A DNA stretch of 35,647 nucleotides from assembly GCA_947599965.1 (NCBI GenBank), contig CANQFP010000007.1, positions 1 through 35,647 on the forward strand. Reading direction: 5' to 3'. Each line of letters begins with the position of its first letter. The stretch's first letter is position 1. Position numbers and translations under genes: made by a program. Of this stretch, positions 16,559-28,130 are shown piece after piece. The notes beneath the pieces are model-generated. The model had not been told where the DNA came from. It saw nothing but the letters and a program-made list of their open reading frames with translations, and searched no databases. Source of the DNA: an uncultured Atopobiaceae bacterium (GTDB lineage Bacteria; Actinomycetota; Coriobacteriia; Coriobacteriales; Atopobiaceae).

Positions 16559-17260
16559 ATGACCGACGAAGAGAAGCTCGAGAGGGCCGAGGAGATCCTC
16601 GGCCATACCTTCGACGATCGCGACCTCTTGCGAAAGGCGCTCACGCACCCCTCGGCCGTGGAGGGCCACGCCATCGCCGATTCCTACGAGCGCCTCGAGT
16701 TCCTCGGGGACGCGGTGCTCGGCGCCTACATCTCGCTCTACCTCTATCGCAAGAATCCCACCATGGACGAGGGCGATCTCACGCGCGCGAAGACCACGAT
16801 CGTCTCCGGCGGCAATCTCTCCGAGGTGGCGGGCGCGCTCGGCGTCGACCAGTGCATCTTCCTCGGCGATTCCGAGCTCGGCACCGGCAACCGCGGGCTG
16901 AAATCCGCCCTCGAGAACGTCTACGAGGCGCTCGTCGGCGCGCTCTACCTCGACGGAGGGCGCCTCAGCGCCGAGCGTTTCATGACGCGCACGCTGCTCG
17001 CCGATCCGCTGGAGCCGGGCGATTTCGCCGATCCCTCGCCGAAGTCGCGTCTCCAGGAGCTCACGCAGTCCAAGTTCAAGGTCTCGCCCGACTACATCCT
17101 CATCGGGCGCGAGGGCCCGGCCCACGAGCCCACCTTCACCTCCGAGGTTCGCGTCGGCTCCCGAAAGCTCGGCGTGGGCGTGGGGTCTTCCAAGAAGGAA
17201 GCCGAGAAGGAAGCGGCCATCGCGGCTCTCGAAGTGCTCGAGGCCGAGTTCGCGGGCTAG
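16559..17260 (+). CDS. rnc: Ribonuclease III
   Basis: RNase III cleaves double-stranded RNA, including the rRNA precursor. The 233-residue protein carries the signature ERLEFLGDAVL at 44-54 with E47 and D51. The second metal-ligand helix is ENVYEALVGALYLDGG with E123, and a C-terminal double-stranded RNA-binding domain covers about 159-230 (PKSRLQELTQ...). Only six bases separate it from acpP. The order acpP-rnc-smc is conserved in Gram-positives. Confidence 0.97.
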   Translation: MTDEEKLERAEEILGHTFDDRDLLRKALTHPSAVEGHAIADSYERLEFLGDAVLGAYISLYLYRKNPTMDEGDLTRAKTTIVSGGNLSEVAGALGVDQCIFLGDSELGTGNRGLKSALENVYEALVGALYLDGGRLSAERFMTRTLLADPLEPGDFADPSPKSRLQELTQSKFKVSPDYILIGREGPAHEPTFTSEVRVGSRKLGVGVGSSKKEAEKEAAIAALEVLEAEFAG

Positions 17261-17274
17261 ACGAGGCGGCATCC

Positions 17275-20200
17275 GTGTACCTGAAGACGCTGACGCTCAA
17301 GGGCTTCAAATCGTTCCTCGATCGCACGCGGCTCTCCTTCGACCCGGGTCTCACCGTCGTGGTGGGCCCGAACGGCAGCGGGAAATCGAACATCTCCGAC
17401 GCCATCCTCTGGGTCCTCGGCGAGCAGAGCGCCAAGACGCTGCGCGGCCAGGCCATGGAGGACGTGATCTTCGCCGGCTCGGCCCAGCGCCGCGCCGTGG
17501 GACTCGCCGAGGTCACGCTCGTCCTCGACAACTCCGATCACTCGCTTCCGCTCGACTTCACGGAAATCGCCATCACCCGGCGCATGCATCGCTCGGGGGA
17601 GAGCGAGTACCTCGTCAACGGAGCGCAGGTGCGCCTGCGCGACGTGCGCGACCTGCTCCACGACGTGGGGCTCGGCCGCGACACCCACACGATCATCAGC
17701 CAGGGGCGTCTCGGCGAGGTGCTCCAGAGCCGCCCCGAGGACAGGCGCGCCCTCATCGAGGAGGCGGCGGGCATCGCCAAGCACCGGCAGCGTCGCGAAC
17801 GGGCCGAGCGCAAGCTCGAGCGCCTCGATGAGGACATCCTGCGCATCCGCTCCTACGCCCGCATCCTGAGACGCGACCTCACGCCGCTCGAGCGGCAGGT
17901 CGATCGAGCCCGTTCGATGGCCGAGTTGAAGGAGCGTCGCGGCCTCATCGAGACGACGCTGGCCGTCCACGAGCTGAGGCGGCTCCAGGGAAGCTGGGAG
18001 GCGCTCGGACGCGACCTGCGGGAGGCGGACGCAGCCCGCGAACTGGCCGCCTACCAGCTCGAGGAGCGGGAACGCGAGCTCGAGAAGGTGAAGCGCCTCC
18101 TCGAGGAGAAGGGACTCTTCGTCGGCGATCTCGGCGAGCAGCGACAGCGCTCGCAGCGCGACCTCGAGAGCATCCTCGCGGGCCTCAAGCTCCTCGAGGA
18201 GAAGGGCCACCATATCGTCGATCGCCTCTCCGACGCGCGCCTCCGTCTGTCGCAGATCTCCCTCGAGGTGGGGGAGGTGGATCGCTCGCTCGCGCGCGAT
18301 GGGGAGGCCGAGGAGGCCACGAGGGCGGCCCTCGACGAGGTGTCCGTGAAGTTCGAGCGCGTCGAGGCCGAGGAGGCGAGCGCTCGGGAGAGCGCCGACC
18401 AGGCGCGTGCGGCCCTCGAGAAGGCACGTGGCGAGCTCGCGCGCGTTCGGAGGGCCCACGATGAGGCCACGCTCGGTCTCGCCGCCCTCGAGCAGGAGCT
18501 TCTCGCGGCGGATACGCGCGATCGCCTCATGGCCGAGCGCCTGGGCGAGCTCGAGCGCCAGGGAGCCGATGCGAAGCGGGCCCTCGAGGAGGCTCGCGCC
18601 GCCCGCGATTCCGCGGAGAAGCGCCGGCCGCCCCTTGCCGAGCGCGAGAAGACCCTCACGAGGGATCTGACGCGCGCCGAGGATAGCCTCGCCAAGGCCG
18701 AGAAGGCCCTGCGTGGCGCACGCGCCGAGCTCACGGCCGCCGAGGCCGAGCTCACGGCGCTCGACGCGCTCGAGCGCCAGGCGGCCTCCGAGGAACCGCT
18801 GCAACGATCGCTCGCGGAGGCGGGCGCCGGCATGGAGCGCCTGGGCGAGCTCCTCGACATCGACGAGACCTATCGCGAGGCGGTTGCGGCCTACCTCGGA
18901 GATGACGTGCAGGCGTTCGTCGAGAAGGATCGTCCCGCGCTCGAGAACCTCGTAAAACGGGCCGCCGGGCTCGGCGAGGCCGGCCGTGCGAGCTTCGTGG
19001 CGCTCGGGGGCGAACCCGCGCCTTCACCAGCCTCAAAGGAGCTTCCCGTGCGCGCCGTGGCGAAGGAGCAGACGGGGCTCGTGAACCGCCTCTTCGGATC
19101 CGCGACCTTCACGAAGGACGTGGGCGAGAGCCTCGCCGTGAGCGCGAAGACGCCCGGCGTCATCTGCCTCGGCGCCGACGGCTCGGTGCTCTTCGCCGAC
19201 GGCCGCGTGCGCCTGGGCGGCGGCCGCGCGTCGGTCGATCAATCCCTCGAGCGCACCCGTTCTCGCCAGAGGCTCGCCAGGCGCCTTCCCAAGCTCGAGG
19301 AACGCTTCGAGAAGGCGGAAGCCGACGAGGCGGAGGCCCGCGAGAAGCTCGAGGCCACGCGCGCCGAGCTCAGGAGCGTGGGCGAGGAGCTCTCCGAGGT
19401 GGCGGCCGAGCTCGCGCGAGCCACGCGCCTCTACGGCCGCGAGGAGGAAAACGCCAGGCGCGCCGCGGAGGCCGCCGAGCGCATCGCCGCCGAGCGCGAA
19501 CAGGCGGCCACGGCGCTCGCCGAGCGCCTCCGGGCGCGCGAGGGCCTCGAAGCCGATGCCGCCGACGCCGAGCGGCAGCTCCGAGAGCTTTCCGGCGGCC
19601 TGGGCGAGCTCGAAGCCGAGGAGGAGCGCAGGCGAGGCGAAGCCGAGCGCGCACGCGATGAGCTCGGCACGCTCACCCTGCAGAAGCTTCGTCTCGAGGA
19701 GCGTGAGGCGACCCTCAGCCGCTCCCTCTCGACCCTCTCCGAACGCTCCCGCATCCTGGGCGAGCGACACGCGTCCGTGAGCGCCTCCGCCAGGTCGCTC
19801 GACGTGCTTCGTCGGCGCGTGGAGCCGCTCCACAGGCTCATGGAGGAGCTCCACCAGGTGGCGCTCGCCAAGGCCACGGCGCTCGTCGACCGCTCGTCCA
19901 TCGCCGAAGCCGATTCCGCCACCCTGCGCGAGACCGTCGAGCGCGCCGAGCGCGATGCCCGGGGGGCCCGCGAGACGTTCGACGCCGCCGTTGCGGAGGC
20001 GGCCGAGCTCAAGGGCACCGCCGGCGTCATCGAGGAGCGCGTGCGCCAGGCCACGCTCCAGCTGAGGGAGCGGAGCGCGCTCGATCTCGAGAGCGCCCTC
20101 GAGCTTCCCGAGCCCGAGGATCCCGAGGCGCTCGCCGACGAGCTCGCCAGCGTGGAGCGCTCCATCGAGGAGATGGGACCGGTGAACGAGGCCGCCCTCG

Positions 20201-20835
20201 AGAGCTTCGAGGCCCAGAAGGGTCGCCTCGAGCGCGTGCAATCCTCGCTCGACGATCTCCAGAGCGCCCAGGAGGCGCTCCGACGCATCTCCAACGCCGT
20301 CGAGCGCAAGATGCGCCAAGCCTATCTCGATGCCTTCAAGGCCGTGAGCGCGCACTTCAGCGACGTCTTCAAGACGCTCTTCGGCGGGGGCGACGCGCGC
20401 CTGGAGATGGAGGACCCGGCCCATCCGCTTCGCTCCGGCGTCGAGGTGAGCGCCCAGCCCCCGCGCAAGCGCGTGACGAAGATGTCGCTTCTCTCGGGCG
20501 GCGAGCGGGCCCTCACGGCGCTCGCGCTCCTCTTCGCGGTCTACCGCACGCGCACGGTGCCCTTCTACGTCTTCGACGAGGTCGAGCAGGCCCTCGACGA
20601 CACGAACCTCGACAAGCTCCTCGCCTCGCTCGACGCGCTCAAGGGCCAGACCCAGCTCATCGTCATCTCACACCAGCGTCGTACCATGGAGAAGGCCGAC
20701 GTGCTCTACGGGGTCTCCATGGGCGCGGACGGCGTCTCCCGCGCGATCTCCCAGCGCCTGGCGGACTTCCGCCCCGCGGACGGGGAGAGGCCCGCGAACG
20801 CCGTGGACGGCGCGCTTTCGTCGAAGGAGGGCTAG
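17275..20835 (+). CDS. smc: Chromosome segregation/condensation protein SMC
   Basis: SMC forms a DNA-entrapping ATPase ring that organises the chromosome. The 1186-residue protein has the usual plan. The N-terminal head carries Walker A GPNGSGKS at 31-38. Two long coiled coils, rich in Glu, Ala, Arg and Leu, flank a hinge at about 505-660. The C-terminal head has signature LLSGGERALTALALLF near 1072 and Walker B FYVFDEVEQALDD near 1100. GTG 17275 begins VYLKTLTLKGFKSF, the normal SMC start; the open frame continues far upstream through rnc but that part is out-of-frame shadow. It is 14 bases after rnc and two bases before ftsY. scpA and scpB are not in the window. Confidence 0.97.
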   Translation: MYLKTLTLKGFKSFLDRTRLSFDPGLTVVVGPNGSGKSNISDAILWVLGEQSAKTLRGQAMEDVIFAGSAQRRAVGLAEVTLVLDNSDHSLPLDFTEIAITRRMHRSGESEYLVNGAQVRLRDVRDLLHDVGLGRDTHTIISQGRLGEVLQSRPEDRRALIEEAAGIAKHRQRRERAERKLERLDEDILRIRSYARILRRDLTPLERQVDRARSMAELKERRGLIETTLAVHELRRLQGSWEALGRDLREADAARELAAYQLEERERELEKVKRLLEEKGLFVGDLGEQRQRSQRDLESILAGLKLLEEKGHHIVDRLSDARLRLSQISLEVGEVDRSLARDGEAEEATRAALDEVSVKFERVEAEEASARESADQARAALEKARGELARVRRAHDEATLGLAALEQELLAADTRDRLMAERLGELERQGADAKRALEEARAARDSAEKRRPPLAEREKTLTRDLTRAEDSLAKAEKALRGARAELTAAEAELTALDALERQAASEEPLQRSLAEAGAGMERLGELLDIDETYREAVAAYLGDDVQAFVEKDRPALENLVKRAAGLGEAGRASFVALGGEPAPSPASKELPVRAVAKEQTGLVNRLFGSATFTKDVGESLAVSAKTPGVICLGADGSVLFADGRVRLGGGRASVDQSLERTRSRQRLARRLPKLEERFEKAEADEAEAREKLEATRAELRSVGEELSEVAAELARATRLYGREEENARRAAEAAERIAAEREQAATALAERLRAREGLEADAADAERQLRELSGGLGELEAEEERRRGEAERARDELGTLTLQKLRLEEREATLSRSLSTLSERSRILGERHASVSASARSLDVLRRRVEPLHRLMEELHQVALAKATALVDRSSIAEADSATLRETVERAERDARGARETFDAAVAEAAELKGTAGVIEERVRQATLQLRERSALDLESALELPEPEDPEALADELASVERSIEEMGPVNEAALESFEAQKGRLERVQSSLDDLQSAQEALRRISNAVERKMRQAYLDAFKAVSAHFSDVFKTLFGGGDARLEMEDPAHPLRSGVEVSAQPPRKRVTKMSLLSGGERALTALALLFAVYRTRTVPFYVFDEVEQALDDTNLDKLLASLDALKGQTQLIVISHQRRTMEKADVLYGVSMGADGVSRAISQRLADFRPADGERPANAVDGALSSKEG

Positions 20836-20837
20836 CC

Positions 20838-21743
20838 ATGGCACTCTTGGATCGCCTCAAGCGGGGGCTCTCGCGTTCCCGCGAGGCGCTGAACGAGATC
20901 CTCTACTTCGGCGGCGAGGTGGACGAGGACTTCTGGGAGGACCTCGAGGACACGCTCGTCATGGGCGACCTCGGGGCCGAGGTGGCGCTCTCGGTCGTGG
21001 ACGACCTTCGCGACGAGGCGGCTCGCCGCGGCTTGCGCACCGATCGCCAACTACGCGCCGCGCTCATCGATCGTCTGGCCGCCGAATTCACGCCAGCCAC
21101 GGGCGATCCCTTCGACGACCGCCCCTCCTGCGTGCTCTTCGTGGGCATCAACGGCGCCGGCAAGACGACGACCGTGGGCAAGCTCGCGAACGCCGGCAAG
21201 AACGACGGCGCGCGCGTGATCATCGGATGCGGCGACACCTTCCGCGCCGCCGCCCTCGAGCAACTCGAGATCTGGGCCAGCCGCGCCGGCGTGCCCATCA
21301 TCAGCCGACCTCGCGGCGCCGACCCTGCGAGCGTCTGCTACGACGTGCTCGAAGCCGCCGAGGAGCAGGGTTCGAACCTCGTGCTCATCGACACCGCAGG
21401 GCGCCTCCACACCTCGCAGGACCTCATGCGCGAGCTCCAGAAGGTGGTCTCCGTCACGCGCAAGAAGGCGACCATGCCCGTTTCCGTCGTGCTCGTCGTC
21501 GATGCGACCACCGGGCAGAACGGCCTCAACCAGGCCAAGGAGTTCAACGACGCGCTCGCCTTGGACGGCCTCATCATCACGAAGCTCGACGGCACGGCCA
21601 AGGGCGGCATCGCCATCGCCATCTCCCACACCCTGAAGCTCCCCATCTACCGCATCGGCGTGGGGGAGGCCATCGAGGACTTCCAGCGCTTCGACGCCCA
21701 CGACTTCGCCACGGCGCTCGTGGGAGACGGCAGCCTCGTCTAG
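20838..21743 (+). CDS. ftsY: Signal recognition particle receptor FtsY
   Basis: FtsY is the membrane-associated receptor GTPase for ribosome-nascent-chain complexes brought by SRP. The 301-residue protein starts directly with the N domain and lacks the acidic A domain of E. coli FtsY, which is common in Gram-positives. GTPase motifs are G1 GINGAGKTTTVGKLA at about 103-117, CGDTFRAAALEQL, DTAGRLHT and TKLDGTAKGG. The start lies two bases after the smc stop. Its partner ffh follows 24 bases downstream. Confidence 0.96.
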   Translation: MALLDRLKRGLSRSREALNEILYFGGEVDEDFWEDLEDTLVMGDLGAEVALSVVDDLRDEAARRGLRTDRQLRAALIDRLAAEFTPATGDPFDDRPSCVLFVGINGAGKTTTVGKLANAGKNDGARVIIGCGDTFRAAALEQLEIWASRAGVPIISRPRGADPASVCYDVLEAAEEQGSNLVLIDTAGRLHTSQDLMRELQKVVSVTRKKATMPVSVVLVVDATTGQNGLNQAKEFNDALALDGLIITKLDGTAKGGIAIAISHTLKLPIYRIGVGEAIEDFQRFDAHDFATALVGDGSLV

Positions 21744-21767
21744 CCTTTCGGGAAAGGACGACGCCCC

Positions 21768-23192
21768 ATGTTCAATTCGCTGCAGGATCGCCTCCAAGAC
21801 ACCTTCGATCGCCTGAGGGGCAAGGGTCGCCTCACCGAGGACGACATCAACGTCGCGATGCGCGAGATACGCCTCGCGCTCCTCGAGGCCGACGTCAACT
21901 TCCGCGTGGTCAAGCGGTTCGTCGCCGTCTGCAAGGAGCGGTGCCTCGCCGCCGACGTGCTCGATTCGCTCACGCCCGCCCAAAACGTCGTGCGCGTCGT
22001 GCTCGAGGAGCTCACGCAGCTCCTCGGTTCCACCGAATCGGCGCTCACGCTGGCGCCCAACCGCCATCCGAACTCGATCATGCTCGTGGGCCTCCAGGGC
22101 TCCGGCAAGACGACCGCGGCGGCCAAGCTCGCCTACCTCCTGAAGAAGCAGGGGCAGCGGCCGATGCTCGCGGCCTGCGACGTCTACCGCCCCGCCGCCA
22201 TCGACCAGCTCCAGACCCTCGGCGCCGAGGTCGGCGTGCCCGTCTACACGGGCGATCGCACAGATCCCGTGGCCATCGCGACGGGCGCCGTCAAGGCCGC
22301 CGCCGACGAGGACGCGACGGTCGTCATCATCGATACCGCCGGGCGCCTCCAGATCGACGAGGTGATGATGGCCGAGGCCGTGGCCATCAAGAACGCCGTG
22401 CGCCCCGATCAGGTGCTCATGGTCGTGGACGCCATGGCCGGCCAGGATATCGTGAACGTGGTCACCGAGTTCTCCGAGCAGACCGATTTCGACGGCGTGA
22501 TCATGTCCAAGCTCGACGGCGACGCGCGCGGTGGCGGCGCGCTCTCCGTGCGCGAGGTCACCGGCAAGCCCATCAAGTTCGTCTCCATGGGCGAGAAGCC
22601 CGATTCCCTCGAGGTCTTCCATCCCGATCGCATGGCCAAGCGCATCCTCGGCATGGGCGACGTCGTGGGCATCATCGAGCGGGCCGAGGAGCTCGCCGAC
22701 GCCGAGGCCATCGCCGACGCAGAGCGGATGCTCAACGAGGGCTTCACCATGGACGACATGCTGAAGCAGGTGAACACCATCCGGAAGATGGGCGGCCTCG
22801 CGAAGATCCTCGGCATGCTACCCGGAGGCGAGCGGCTCATGGGGCAGATGCCCGAGGGCGGCATCGACGAGAGCGTCGTCAGCCGCATGGAGGCCATGAT
22901 CTTCTCCATGACGCCCCAGGAGCGCGCCCGTCCGAAGATCATCAACGGCATGCGCCGCGCGCGCATCGCCAAGGGCTCCGGGCGCTCGGTGCAGGAGGTG
23001 AACCAGCTCCTTCGCCAGTGGGACGAGATGAACAAGATGATGGGCAAGCTGCGTTCGCTGCAGAACAACGGCCAGCTCTCGCCTCGCGCCATGAAGCAGA
23101 TGGCGGCCCAGATGCAAAACCAGCCGGCTCCCGGTGGCGGCAACCGCGCCCAGCGCCGCATGCAGGCGCGCAAGAAGGGCAGGCGCCGCTAG
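21768..23192 (+). CDS. ffh: Signal recognition particle protein Ffh (SRP54)
   Basis: Ffh binds 4.5S/6S RNA and signal sequences and docks with FtsY. The 474-residue protein has an N domain (1-about 90) and a G domain with GLQGSGKTT at 108-116, CDVYRPAAIDQL, DTAGRLQID and SKLDGDARGG. The methionine-rich M domain from about 300 onward carries the RNA-binding segment RRARIAKGSGRSVQEVN. It ends nine bases from the convergent L,D-transpeptidase gene. The small regulator ylxM, often between ftsY and ffh in Firmicutes, is absent here. Confidence 0.97.
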   Translation: MFNSLQDRLQDTFDRLRGKGRLTEDDINVAMREIRLALLEADVNFRVVKRFVAVCKERCLAADVLDSLTPAQNVVRVVLEELTQLLGSTESALTLAPNRHPNSIMLVGLQGSGKTTAAAKLAYLLKKQGQRPMLAACDVYRPAAIDQLQTLGAEVGVPVYTGDRTDPVAIATGAVKAAADEDATVVIIDTAGRLQIDEVMMAEAVAIKNAVRPDQVLMVVDAMAGQDIVNVVTEFSEQTDFDGVIMSKLDGDARGGGALSVREVTGKPIKFVSMGEKPDSLEVFHPDRMAKRILGMGDVVGIIERAEELADAEAIADAERMLNEGFTMDDMLKQVNTIRKMGGLAKILGMLPGGERLMGQMPEGGIDESVVSRMEAMIFSMTPQERARPKIINGMRRARIAKGSGRSVQEVNQLLRQWDEMNKMMGKLRSLQNNGQLSPRAMKQMAAQMQNQPAPGGGNRAQRRMQARKKGRRR

Positions 23193-23201
23193 GGCTCGGG
23201 C

Positions 23202-25079
23202 TCAGTAGTGCGTGACGACGACGTCGCCCTGGTTCACGAGGGAGCAGAGCTCCCCCGCCGCGGAGACCGGCAGGTTCACGCAGCCGTGGGAGCCGTTGTA
23301 GAGGTAGATCGAGCCGCCGAAGGAACCGCGCCAATCGGCGTCGTGGAGACCGACGGAGTTGCCGATGAAGGGCATCCAGTAGCGCACCTTGGATTCGTAG
23401 TCCTTCGTGCCGTCCGGCTTATAGCCGATGAGCGTCGTCGCGGGGTTGCCCTTGTTGAAGTAGCCGTCGATGTACCAGACGCCCGTCGGCGTGTTGTGGT
23501 TTTGGCTGTCGTCGCCGGAGACGCACTCGGACTCCCAGATGATCGAGCCGTCGTCGCCGTACATGCGCACGTACTGCTCGGAGAGGTCGACGTCGATGTA
23601 GCGGTTGCCCCAGTCGCGGCCGCCCTCGTCGGGCACGGTGGAGGCGGATTGCAGGATGGGCACGTCCACGTCCTGGCTCTCACCGCTCATGACGGCGTTC
23701 ACCACGAGCGGCGTGAGCGAGGCGGAGTCGATCGACCAGCCGTAGGAGCCGCCGTTCACGGTGATGGTCTTGCCGTCGGCGCGGGTGTAGGTGCGCGTGC
23801 GGTTCACGGTGTCGAGGCGCGACGAGAGATCGTTCCTGCCCCACTCGGTGATGGCCGCCTCGTCGAGGATCGGGTTCAGCGAGTCGTCGATCTTCACCCA
23901 ATCCTTGATGCGATCGGGGCCGATGACCTCGGCGGTCTCTCCGTTCATCTTGAGGGTGACCTCGGTGTCGAGGTAGGAGTTGGCCTGGGCTTCCGCGGCG
24001 AGGAGCCGATCGTTGGTCGACGTGATCTTCGGCCGGAGGAGCGCGTTCTCCTCGACCATGTAGCTGTCGGCGAAGTTCTCCACGGCGCCCTTGACGCCCT
24101 CCTGCACCGTCGCCTCGTCGAGCTTGGCGCCGATCTCCTCGTCTTGGACGACGAATTTGTCCTCGTCGTCGCTATAGACGAGGGTGGCGTCCTCGGGGGC
24201 CTTGGCCTTCTCGTTGAGGCTCGAGACCTCCTTGCCCACGAGCTCGTTCAGCTTCTCCTCGTCGTAGCTCGAGGCGGAGCTCGCGGTGATGGAGCGCGCC
24301 TTCCAGATGGTCGCGGGCCAGCTCCAGGGTTCGGTGGCCTCGAGCGCCTCGGTCGCATAGGTTTCGCCGTCGATGCCGAGGCCGATGTCGCCGCCTTCGA
24401 CGGTGAAGTTCAGGCCCTCGCCGCTCACGGCGAGCGAGTAGTCCATCGAGAACTGGTCGAGGGAGCCCTTGAGGTCGTCTTTCGACATGAGGGAGACGTC
24501 GCGCCCGTTCACGGTGGTGTTCGGCATGAACGTGTTCGAGAAGTAGAGCGCACCGCCCACGTAGACGGCGACGAGTGCGGCCGCGCAGCCGCCGACGATG
24601 CCCCAGACGAGTTTCTTCGAGTGGTGCTTCCCGGGCTTCTCCTCGCCCTCGTCCTCGGCGGGAGGCGGCGTGCCGAGCGCGTAGAGGGGGGCCACGACGA
24701 CGGTCTCCTCGCCGGCGTCATCGGTGCCCGCGTAGGGGTTTTCCCCGCCCGGGCTCGAGGCGTCGCTCGTCGAGCCCTCATCGGCATTCGGAGCCGCGAC
24801 GCTCTCATCGGAGGCTCCGAGGAGCCTCGTGGCGTCGTCATCGGCATCCGAGCCGCCCTGCGCCGCGGCTGCCTCGATCTCTTGCTGCGTGAGCTCCGCG
24901 AAGGACGCGGTCTGCTCGGCGTGACGCTCGGCTTTGAAGAGGTTCGCCTTGGCCTTGGGGCTGACGGCGTTGTTGGGAGCCATGTGGCGAGCTTGGCGCG
25001 CGGCCTTGGCGGCGCTTGCGCGCGCCGTGTGGAAACCTCCGGAAGCGGCTTCCGCGTTTTCCTGCGGATCCTTCGCCAT
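23202..25079 (-). CDS. Membrane-anchored L,D-transpeptidase (PG_binding_4-YkuD)
   Basis: YkuD-type L,D-transpeptidases make 3-3 peptidoglycan cross-links or attach molecules to the wall. The 625-residue protein has a long cytoplasmic arm (1-155) whose first half is basic and second half acidic and Ser/Pro-rich. One membrane helix spans about 157-180. An extracellular region at about 185-460 resembles paired putative peptidoglycan-binding (PG_binding_4) domains, and a YkuD domain covers about 490-625. The catalytic signature is SHGCVNLP with H598 and C600. Orientation is N-in, C-out with no cleavable signal peptide. The gene is monocistronic, with GAGGGGG before ATG 25079. In the arm, the short motifs around T84 (DATRLL) and T126 (EETVVV) look like possible kinase sites, but that is conjecture. 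Confidence 0.9.
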   Translation of the reverse strand: MAKDPQENAEAASGGFHTARASAAKAARQARHMAPNNAVSPKAKANLFKAERHAEQTASFAELTQQEIEAAAAQGGSDADDDATRLLGASDESVAAPNADEGSTSDASSPGGENPYAGTDDAGEETVVVAPLYALGTPPPAEDEGEEKPGKHHSKKLVWGIVGGCAAALVAVYVGGALYFSNTFMPNTTVNGRDVSLMSKDDLKGSLDQFSMDYSLAVSGEGLNFTVEGGDIGLGIDGETYATEALEATEPWSWPATIWKARSITASSASSYDEEKLNELVGKEVSSLNEKAKAPEDATLVYSDDEDKFVVQDEEIGAKLDEATVQEGVKGAVENFADSYMVEENALLRPKITSTNDRLLAAEAQANSYLDTEVTLKMNGETAEVIGPDRIKDWVKIDDSLNPILDEAAITEWGRNDLSSRLDTVNRTRTYTRADGKTITVNGGSYGWSIDSASLTPLVVNAVMSGESQDVDVPILQSASTVPDEGGRDWGNRYIDVDLSEQYVRMYGDDGSIIWESECVSGDDSQNHNTPTGVWYIDGYFNKGNPATTLIGYKPDGTKDYESKVRYWMPFIGNSVGLHDADWRGSFGGSIYLYNGSHGCVNLPVSAAGELCSLVNQGDVVVTHY

Positions 25080-25257
25080 CGCACCCCCTCGCTTCTTCCG
25101 AGTAGTCTAATCCAAGCGAAAAACTCTACCCCAGAGGCCCTGCCGCGAGCCCCTCATCGGTCGCCATCAACAACTTTTCAAATGGATGGAGAGACGGTGA
25201 CGGCACGCGCGTGATCTCCGGGTTCGGCGAGGGCACGAGGGTCGGGAGGTGCGACTG

Positions 25258-26084
25258 ATGGCTGTCATTCGCATGGGGGAGATCGGCGACGAGCGGCTCG
25301 GCGCCTACGTCTCGCTCACGAACCGCCAACTCCGTCGCTCCCTCGAGGCCGCGAACGGCCTCTTCATCGCCGAATCGGCGCTCGTGGTGGAGAAGGCCCT
25401 CGCGCTCGGCTATCGGCCGCACTCGCTCCTCGTGGCCGAGCGGCGGTTGGAAAACCTCGAGCCCCTGCTCTCACATGTGCCCGCCCGCGTGAGCGTCTTC
25501 GCGCTTCCGGATGCCGAGATCGAGAAGCTCACCGGCTATCGCGTCCACCGCGGCGTCCTCGGCGCCTTCGAGCGACCCGCGCCCGGGAGCATGGCCTCGC
25601 TTCTCGCGGAGGCTCGGAATCTCTGCGTGCTCGAGGCCTCCGTCGACGCCGCCAACGTGGGTGCCATCTTCCGCGCCGCGGCGGCCCTCGGAGCCGACGG
25701 CGTGCTCCTCGACCCCACCTGCGCCGATCCCCTCGAGAGAAGGTGCCTGCGCACCTCGATGGGCTGCGTGCTCGAGCTTCCCTTCGCGCGCGCCGGGGCA
25801 TGGCCCGAGCCCTCGATGGGGACGCTTCGCGATCGCGGCTTCACCGTCGTCTCCTGCGCGCTCCGAAAGGACGCGCGCGATCTTCGCGAGTTCGCCCGGT
25901 CCTGGCGCGCTCGGCGCGCGGCGGATCCCGAGGCGCGTCTCGCGCTCGTCTTCGGGACGGAGGGAGCGGGACTCGCGCCCGAGACCATCGCAGCCTCGGA
26001 CGCGAGCGTCGTCATTCCCATGGCGCGAACCGTCGATTCGCTCAACGTGGCGAGCGCGGCGGCGATCTTCTTCTGGGAGCTCTT

Positions 26085-26088
<4 letters not shown>
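25258..26088 (+). CDS. SpoU/TrmH-family RNA 2'-O-methyltransferase
   Basis: This 276-residue SPOUT enzyme should methylate a ribose 2'-OH in tRNA or rRNA. An N-terminal substrate-binding domain ([18 protein letters not shown]) is followed by the knotted catalytic domain. Motif 1 has N133 and R139 in [11 protein letters not shown], motif 2 is FGTEGAGL at 232-239, and motif 3 is [16 protein letters not shown] at 253-268. GGGAGG at 25243-25248 favours ATG 25258; the GTG at 25249 would overlap it. The exact RNA target cannot be read from sequence. Its stop codon overlaps that of the convergent ftsH. Confidence 0.88.
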
Positions 26089-27971
<1,883 letters not shown>

Positions 27972-28010
27972 GGGACTCCCGTCTCGGGGTGGATCTCTCT
28001 GAGACCTCAT

Positions 28011-28037
28011 ACCCTATCAGCTCACGGCCGGACACAA
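28011..28037 (-). promoter_or_regulatory. Candidate promoter of ftsH
   Basis: On the minus strand TTGTGT (plus 28032-28037) and TAGGGT (plus 28011-28016) are separated by 15 bases. Transcription would begin near 28003, inside the longer open frame, which supports the GTG start at 27971 for ftsH. Confidence 0.4.
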
Positions 28038-28130
28038 GGGCGATTGCCGGGGGAGGGGCCGAACACCCGGGCCTCCCAATTGCCATGTCGAAGATCGTCG
28101 CGGATTCGCACGTTGCCCGCCCAACCTCTG

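Noticed and set aside
16852-17274. N-terminal extension of smc upstream through rnc
   Set aside because: SMC proteins begin at (M/V)YLKTLTLKGFKSF; the upstream part is rnc read in another frame.
25080-25257. Promoters in the divergent region between the L,D-transpeptidase and SpoU-type genes
   Set aside because: Only a weak TAGACT on the minus strand (plus 25104-25109) was seen, with no -35; not strong enough to list.
28051-28077. Imperfect hairpin (GGGAGG-GG-CC with GGCCTCCC) between ftsH and fchA
   Set aside because: The stem has a two-base bulge, no T run and unclear orientation relative to the divergent promoters; could be chance in GC-rich DNA.
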